Source: Rhodocyclaceae bacterium
Lineage (GTDB): Bacteria; Pseudomonadota; Gammaproteobacteria; Burkholderiales; Rhodocyclaceae
DNA: 46,170 nucleotides
NCBI GenBank assembly: GCA_016791115.1
Contig: JAEUNL010000022.1
Location: 1-46,170, forward strand
Reading direction: 5' to 3'
Position 1 is the first letter of the stretch. Each line of letters opens with the position of its first letter. The notes below the pieces were generated by a model. It saw nothing but the letters and a program-made list of their open reading frames with translations, did not search any database and had not been told where the DNA came from. Position numbers and translations under genes: made by a program. Below, piece after piece: positions 42,234 through 46,170 of the stretch.

Positions 42234-43604
42234 TTATGAGTCGGAATCGCGCAGGCTCGGCCCTTGGCCGGAGCCGCCGCCATCGCCACCGCGCAGCGTG
42301 TGGGCGGTGGTGGTCGCGGCATGGGTGAGTTGCTGGCGGCGTTGCAGCCGCTTGGCCCAAGCGGGCTGCTCGGATGGCTGTGCGGCGGCAGCGCCTGCGG
42401 GGGCTTCGCTGGCGGCGGTCTGGCCGGCGGACGCGCCAGCGTCGCCGTTCCAGCCCGCTCGGAACGGCGCGGCCATGCGCTGCCCGGCAGCGGAAGCGCG
42501 GGATGCGGCAGCGCGTCCGGCGGACTGCGCGCCGGTCTTGGCGACGTTGCCCAGGCCCGCCATCGCGCCCCGTGCACCGCCACCCGCGGCGGCGGAACCT
42601 GCTTGAAACGCCGACTTCGCACTGCTGGCCGCCGACGTGGCAGCGCGCGCGCCGCTGCCGGCGAGCTTGGCGGCGGCCGGGGCCATGCGTGCACCAGCGG
42701 CCACCGCGCCGCCCACGCCCGTCGCGACAGCACCGACGGCCACTGCGGTTCCGGCTGCACCGACGGCGGCGCCGGCCATCGCGCCCGCGCCGAGCTGTGG
42801 CGCCCCGGACACAAGGCCCGTGGCGATGCCAGGGCCGAAGATCCCGAGCGCCAGTAAGGTGAGCGAGGCCAGCATGATGACCAGCGCGTGGTCGATGTTC
42901 GGTTCGGCGGGATGGACTTGGAACTGCGAGAACAGGCCCGAGCCGATGCCGACGATCACGGCCAGCACCAGCACCTTGACGCCGGCGGACACGACATTGC
43001 CCAGCACCTTTTCGGCGAGAAAGCTGGTCTTGTTCCACAGCGCGAACGGCACCAGCACGAACCCGGCGAGCGTGGTCAGCTTGAACTCGATCAGCGTGAT
43101 GAAAAGCTGGATCGCCAGCACGAAGAAGCACAGCACCACGACCAGCCACGCGAGGAACATCACCACGATGGGATCGAGGTTCACGAACACCTCGGGGAAG
43201 CCGGCCATCTCGCCGATCTGCTCCAGAATCGGCGCCCCGGCGTCGATGCCGGTCTTGGCGAGCCGGCCCGGCTGCAAGAAGTTCTCCATCGTGATGGCCG
43301 AGCCGGTGGCGGTGATGCCCAGCCCCGCGAACGAGCGGAACACGATGCTGGCCAGCCAGTTGAAGTTGTTGAGGATGTAGGCGAAGGCGCCGACGTAGAG
43401 CACCTTGCGCAGCAGCTTGGCGATCACGTCCTCGCCCTGGCCGGTGGCGTGGCTCATGGCCCAATACAGCCCGGCGATCGTCATGTCGATGACGATCAGC
43501 GTGGCCGTGAGGAACGCCACTTCACCGCGCAGCAGCCCGAAACCCGAGTCGATGTAGGTGGCGAAGGTGTTGAGGAACTGGTCGATGATGGTCACGTCAT
43601 TCAT
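42234..43604 (-). CDS. trbL: Conjugal transfer protein TrbL (VirB6-like)
   Basis: A 456-residue polytopic inner-membrane protein. The N-terminal MNDVTIIDQFLNTFATYIDSG is characteristic, followed by six or so transmembrane helices up to about residue 250. The last ~180 residues are low-complexity Ala/Gly-rich and cytoplasmic or periplasmic in unknown orientation. The ATG at 43604 has GGAGG eight bases upstream and overlaps the preceding trbK-like stop by four bases. Confidence 0.93.
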   Translation of the reverse strand: MNDVTIIDQFLNTFATYIDSGFGLLRGEVAFLTATLIVIDMTIAGLYWAMSHATGQGEDVIAKLLRKVLYVGAFAYILNNFNWLASIVFRSFAGLGITATGSAITMENFLQPGRLAKTGIDAGAPILEQIGEMAGFPEVFVNLDPIVVMFLAWLVVVLCFFVLAIQLFITLIEFKLTTLAGFVLVPFALWNKTSFLAEKVLGNVVSAGVKVLVLAVIVGIGSGLFSQFQVHPAEPNIDHALVIMLASLTLLALGIFGPGIATGLVSGAPQLGAGAMAGAAVGAAGTAVAVGAVATGVGGAVAAGARMAPAAAKLAGSGARAATSAASSAKSAFQAGSAAAGGGARGAMAGLGNVAKTGAQSAGRAAASRASAAGQRMAAPFRAGWNGDAGASAGQTAASEAPAGAAAAQPSEQPAWAKRLQRRQQLTHAATTTAHTLRGGDGGGSGQGPSLRDSDS

Positions 43605-43933
43605 GGCGTGTCCTCCGGTGCGGCGGGCAAGGCCGGCGCGATGCCATCGGCCGGTTCCTCGAAGCTGGGCGGGATCGGCGGCAGGTCGGCCAGCGTCCGG
43701 TATTCGTCCGGCCCGGCCTCGCCGGAAAAGAAGCGCCGCCGGAAGGCTTCGGCGGCGGCCCGGCAAGCGTCCTCGCCGGTGGCCTGCCGGTCGGCCGCGC
43801 ATTGCGCGCGTAGTGCCTTGAGCCGCACGGGATCGGCGGCCAAGGCATCGGCAAGGTTGTCGGCCGGCTGCTCGCCGCAGGCGGCCAGCAGCGCAGCAAG
43901 CACCACAAAAGACGGGGCGAGGACGCATCGCAT
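43601..43933 (-). CDS. TrbK-like entry-exclusion lipoprotein
   Basis: A 110-residue lipoprotein between trbJ and trbL, where entry-exclusion proteins (TrbK or EexN types) are encoded in related systems. Signal MRCVLAPSFVVLAALLAAC with lipobox LAAC. The mature part has VRLKALRAQCAADRQATGEDAC-type spacing of two cysteines (given in part) and an RRRFFSGEAGPDEY segment, as in the alternative TrbK family. It likely blocks uptake of a second copy of the element; that is inferred from position and family. Confidence 0.8.
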   Translation of the reverse strand: MRCVLAPSFVVLAALLAACGEQPADNLADALAADPVRLKALRAQCAADRQATGEDACRAAAEAFRRRFFSGEAGPDEYRTLADLPPIPPSFEEPADGIAPALPAAPEDTP

Positions 43934-43945
43934 GGCGGCCTCCTG

Positions 43946-44671
43946 TCAGTCGCGGTAGAAGTTGACGGACTGCGGCGTGTACGGCGTGCCTTCCCCGAGG
44001 AAGCGCCGCCGCACTTCGCGGGCGCGCTCGGTGGCCGCCGCCTGCCGCGCCAGTTCCAGCGAGGCAGCCCGGTCTTGCGTGATCTGGAGCCGCTGCGACT
44101 GGATCGACTGCTTGGCCTGCAAGGCGAGCAACTGGTTCATGGCCTGCATCGCCTGCAACGCGCCTTGCGCCGACTGGCTCTTGCCGACCAGATCGGCCAG
44201 CACGCTTTCGTCTTCGCCCAGGTTCTGCGACACCTGCGCCTGCATCTGCATGGTGGTCTGCAAGCCATTGAGCGTGTTCCGCCAACGCTCCTGCGCGTCG
44301 CGGTACATCTGGTCGCCGCTGACGGTGGCGGCGTACTGCTCGGGGTACAAGCGCGCGAACTCCCGATCGAGGTTCGTCACGTCGTAAGCCAAGCCTCGGG
44401 CCTGCGCAATCAGCCGCTCGGTCGTCGCCAGGTTGGCGCGCAACTGGCCGACCACGCTGGACGGCAGGCTGGCGAGGTTGCGCGCCTGGTTCATCAGCAT
44501 TTGCGCTTCGTTCTGGAGCTGGCGAATCTGGTTGTTGATCTGCTCCAGCGTGCGGATCGCGGTCATCGTGTTCTGCACGAGGTTGGTGGGGTCGATCACG
44601 ACCCATTGCGCATGGGCCGTGGCGGTGCAAAGCATGGCCGCGATGGCAGCGGCGACAAGGCGCTTCTTCAT
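43946..44671 (-). CDS. trbJ: Conjugal transfer protein TrbJ (VirB5-like)
   Basis: A 241-residue secreted, mostly alpha-helical protein, the minor pilus component of the VirB5 class. Signal peptide MKKRLVAAAIAAMLCTATAHA, then the typical QWVVIDPTNLVQNTMTAIRT and NQIRQLQNEAQMLMNQARNL. The C-terminus ends in the GEGTPYTPQSVNFYRD type. It overlaps trbE by four bases and is followed after 12 bases by the trbK-like gene. Confidence 0.92.
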   Translation of the reverse strand: MKKRLVAAAIAAMLCTATAHAQWVVIDPTNLVQNTMTAIRTLEQINNQIRQLQNEAQMLMNQARNLASLPSSVVGQLRANLATTERLIAQARGLAYDVTNLDREFARLYPEQYAATVSGDQMYRDAQERWRNTLNGLQTTMQMQAQVSQNLGEDESVLADLVGKSQSAQGALQAMQAMNQLLALQAKQSIQSQRLQITQDRAASLELARQAAATERAREVRRRFLGEGTPYTPQSVNFYRD

Positions 44672-46170
44672 GGCAGGATCTCCTGTGGGTGGTCAGCGAG
44701 GGAACCCGGCGCGAGGCCGGGGAACGAGGGCAGCAGGTCAGCCGCCCAATTGAGGCCGCGATGGCGCAGCCAGGCGCCCGCGAAGCCGGGCGTGCCGGCG
44801 TCCAGCAGCACGCGGTCTATGTCGCGCTGGTCTTGCGGCGTGGAAGCGCCCGCGAAGGCCAGCGTCGCCGCCCCCAGGTCGAGGTCGAACAGGCGGTTGC
44901 CGAGGCGGGATTGGTAGTAGTAGTCGCGCTTGGGCTGCGCGGTGGCGACGATCTCGATCTGGCGCGAGTTCAACCCGAAGCCCTCATAGATCGTGCGAAT
45001 CTGCGGCTCGGTCGCCTGCGGGTTGGGCAGGAAGATGCGACTTGCGCAGCTTTCGATGATCGCGGGCGCGATGCTCGAATCCTTGATGTCCGCGAGCGAC
45101 TGCGTGGCGAAGATGACGCTGACGTTCTTCTTGCGCAGCGTCTTGAGCCATTGGCGGATGCGCGCAGCAAACACCGGGTCATCGAGAAACAACCAGGCTT
45201 CATCGAGGATCAGCAGCGTGGGCGCACCATCGAAGCGTTCATCGAAACGCGCAAAGAGGTAATGCAGCACGGCCATGACGGCGGCCTTGCTGTGCATCAG
45301 TTCCTCCATCTCGAAGCACTGCACGTCGGCCATGCCCAGCCGGTCATGGTCGGCGTCCAGCAGCTTGCCGTGGGCACCGCCGAGCACATAAGGCGACAGC
45401 GCCTGCCGCAGCGTGTTCGATTGCAGCAGCACGGACAGGCCCGTCATCGTGCGCTGCTCCACCGGGGCACCGGCAAGGCTGCCGAGTGCCGACCAGATCG
45501 CGGCCTTTTCGTCGGGGCCGATGGCCACGCCTTCGTGCAACAAGCGGCCTTCGATCCATTCGGCGGCCCAGGTGCGGTAGCCCTCGCGGTCGATGCGGGC
45601 CAAGGGCTGGAAGGCGATCTCTCCATCCGTGCCCAGGTCGTAGTGCTCGCCGCCCAGCCCGAGGATCGTGGCGCGCATCGAGCGGCCCATGTCGAACGCG
45701 AAGATGCGTGAGCCGCGATAGCGGCGGAACTGCATCGCCAGCGTTGCGAGCAAGACCGACTTGCCCATGCCGGTCGGGCCGGCGACCAGCGTGTGGCCCA
45801 CGTCGCCGATGTGCGTCACCAGCCGGAACGGCGTCGCGCCATCGGTGCGGGTGACGATCAGCGGCGGGCCGTCGAGGTGGACGTTCTTCTCCGGGCCAGC
45901 CCACACCGCCGACAGCGGCATCATGTGCGCCAGGTTCAGCGTCGAGACGATGGGCTGGCGCACGTTGGCATAGGCGTTGCCCGGCACCGACGACAGCCAC
46001 GCATCCACGGCATTGAGCGTTTCGGGAATGGTCACGAAGCCCCGGCCCTGAATGACGCGCTCCACCCTGCGCAGCTTCTCGTCGGCCGCGCCGGCATCTG
46101 TATCGAGCACCGTCACGGTCGCGGTGACGTAGCCGAAAGCGACTTGATCGCTGCCCAGCTCCTGCAAGGC
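44668..46170 (-). CDS. trbE: Conjugal transfer ATPase TrbE (VirB4-like), N-terminus outside window
   Basis: The C-terminal 500 residues of the VirB4-family ATPase that powers pilus assembly. Walker A is VAGPTGMGKS, Walker B LLILDEAWLFL, followed by KNVSVIFATQSLADI, all typical. A full TrbE has about 800 residues, so roughly 300 lie beyond the right edge and the ATG at 46167 is internal. It overlaps trbJ by four bases (ATGA). Confidence 0.94.
   Translation of the reverse strand, partial: ALQELGSDQVAFGYVTATVTVLDTDAGAADEKLRRVERVIQGRGFVTIPETLNAVDAWLSSVPGNAYANVRQPIVSTLNLAHMMPLSAVWAGPEKNVHLDGPPLIVTRTDGATPFRLVTHIGDVGHTLVAGPTGMGKSVLLATLAMQFRRYRGSRIFAFDMGRSMRATILGLGGEHYDLGTDGEIAFQPLARIDREGYRTWAAEWIEGRLLHEGVAIGPDEKAAIWSALGSLAGAPVEQRTMTGLSVLLQSNTLRQALSPYVLGGAHGKLLDADHDRLGMADVQCFEMEELMHSKAAVMAVLHYLFARFDERFDGAPTLLILDEAWLFLDDPVFAARIRQWLKTLRKKNVSVIFATQSLADIKDSSIAPAIIESCASRIFLPNPQATEPQIRTIYEGFGLNSRQIEIVATAQPKRDYYYQSRLGNRLFDLDLGAATLAFAGASTPQDQRDIDRVLLDAGTPGFAGAWLRHRGLNWAADLLPSFPGLAPGSLADHPQEILP

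Larger units (their letters stand above)
38714..46170 (-). mobile_element. Tn4371-family integrative conjugative element, trb end
   Basis: The gene order trbE-trbJ-trbK-like-trbL-trbF-trbG-trbI-DUF2274 (reading on the minus strand), with stop/start overlaps of four bases at most joints, is that of the mating-pair-formation operon at one end of Tn4371-type elements. The element continues past the right edge. Between the putative end at 38714 and the last gene at 39009 there is no gene, only a terminator hairpin and a short inverted repeat GGCCGC...GCGGCC (38799-38821). Confidence 0.85.

Noticed and set aside
40528..43464. One very long minus-strand frame joining trbG to upstream sequence
   Set aside because: Only the part from 41520 is TrbG; the rest is an Arg/His-rich out-of-frame reading of trbF and trbL.
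1..46170. CRISPR arrays, rRNA, tRNA and insertion sequences
   Set aside because: No regularly spaced short repeats, RNA gene cores or transposase genes were seen anywhere in the window.

Overview
This is a GC-rich window of bacterial chromosome. Gene content points to a motile, metabolically versatile betaproteobacterium: a Tn4371-type conjugative module, pqiABC, an mtdB-type methylene-tetrahydromethanopterin dehydrogenase (an enzyme of methylotrophs), a PHA depolymerase, aerotaxis-type chemoreceptors and a cytosolic [NiFe] hydrogenase. I cannot fix the genus from sequence alone.

Layout. 1-1704 (minus): most of a serralysin-type RTX metalloprotease that runs off the left edge. 2002-8226: an acyl carrier protein, a GNAT acetyltransferase, a SagB-like nitroreductase, a lone GspF/PilC-like membrane protein, membrane proteins of unknown function and small exported proteins. 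8460-14105: a sensory block with a hybrid histidine kinase, a chemoreceptor, and a split Aer-like pair (PAS protein plus chemoreceptor, CetB/CetA style). 14277-17761: split pqiA, pqiB and pqiC, a tight intermembrane lipid-transport operon. 17900-22193 (minus): mtdB, a small unknown gene, a diguanylate cyclase with a degenerate receiver, and a secreted short-chain PHA depolymerase. 22515-25418: a pseudo-cyclase/FHA protein and a degenerate STAND-like membrane protein. 25438-28489: a lipoprotein, a degenerate HExxH protein overlapping an M14 carboxypeptidase, and a TonB-like protein. 28527-31467: a FliA-like promoter, a cyclic-di-GMP-I riboswitch with a possible leader terminator, and a large secreted M12B protease. 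31617-32066: a glycine-zipper envelope protein behind four helically phased GTAANC boxes. 32084-37229 (minus): a four-gene operon of [NiFe] hydrogenase small and large subunits, maturation endopeptidase and a Rieske-PAS-PAS histidine kinase. 37530-38658: a DUF192 protein and rluE. From about 38714 to the right edge: the trb end of a Tn4371-family integrative conjugative element.

Main hypothesis. The same promoter-like motif, TCAAG-N14-(G/T)CCG(A/T)A(A/G)(A/T), resembling flagellar sigma-28 promoters, lies before the hybrid kinase, the split-Aer pair, the riboswitch-controlled protease and the hydrogenase operon; a weaker copy lies before the first chemoreceptor. This suggests one motility regulon in which hydrogen oxidation feeds a Rieske-domain histidine kinase and c-di-GMP gates a secreted protease. 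The promoter motifs and riboswitch are seen in the sequence. The shared regulon and the H2-signalling role are inference.
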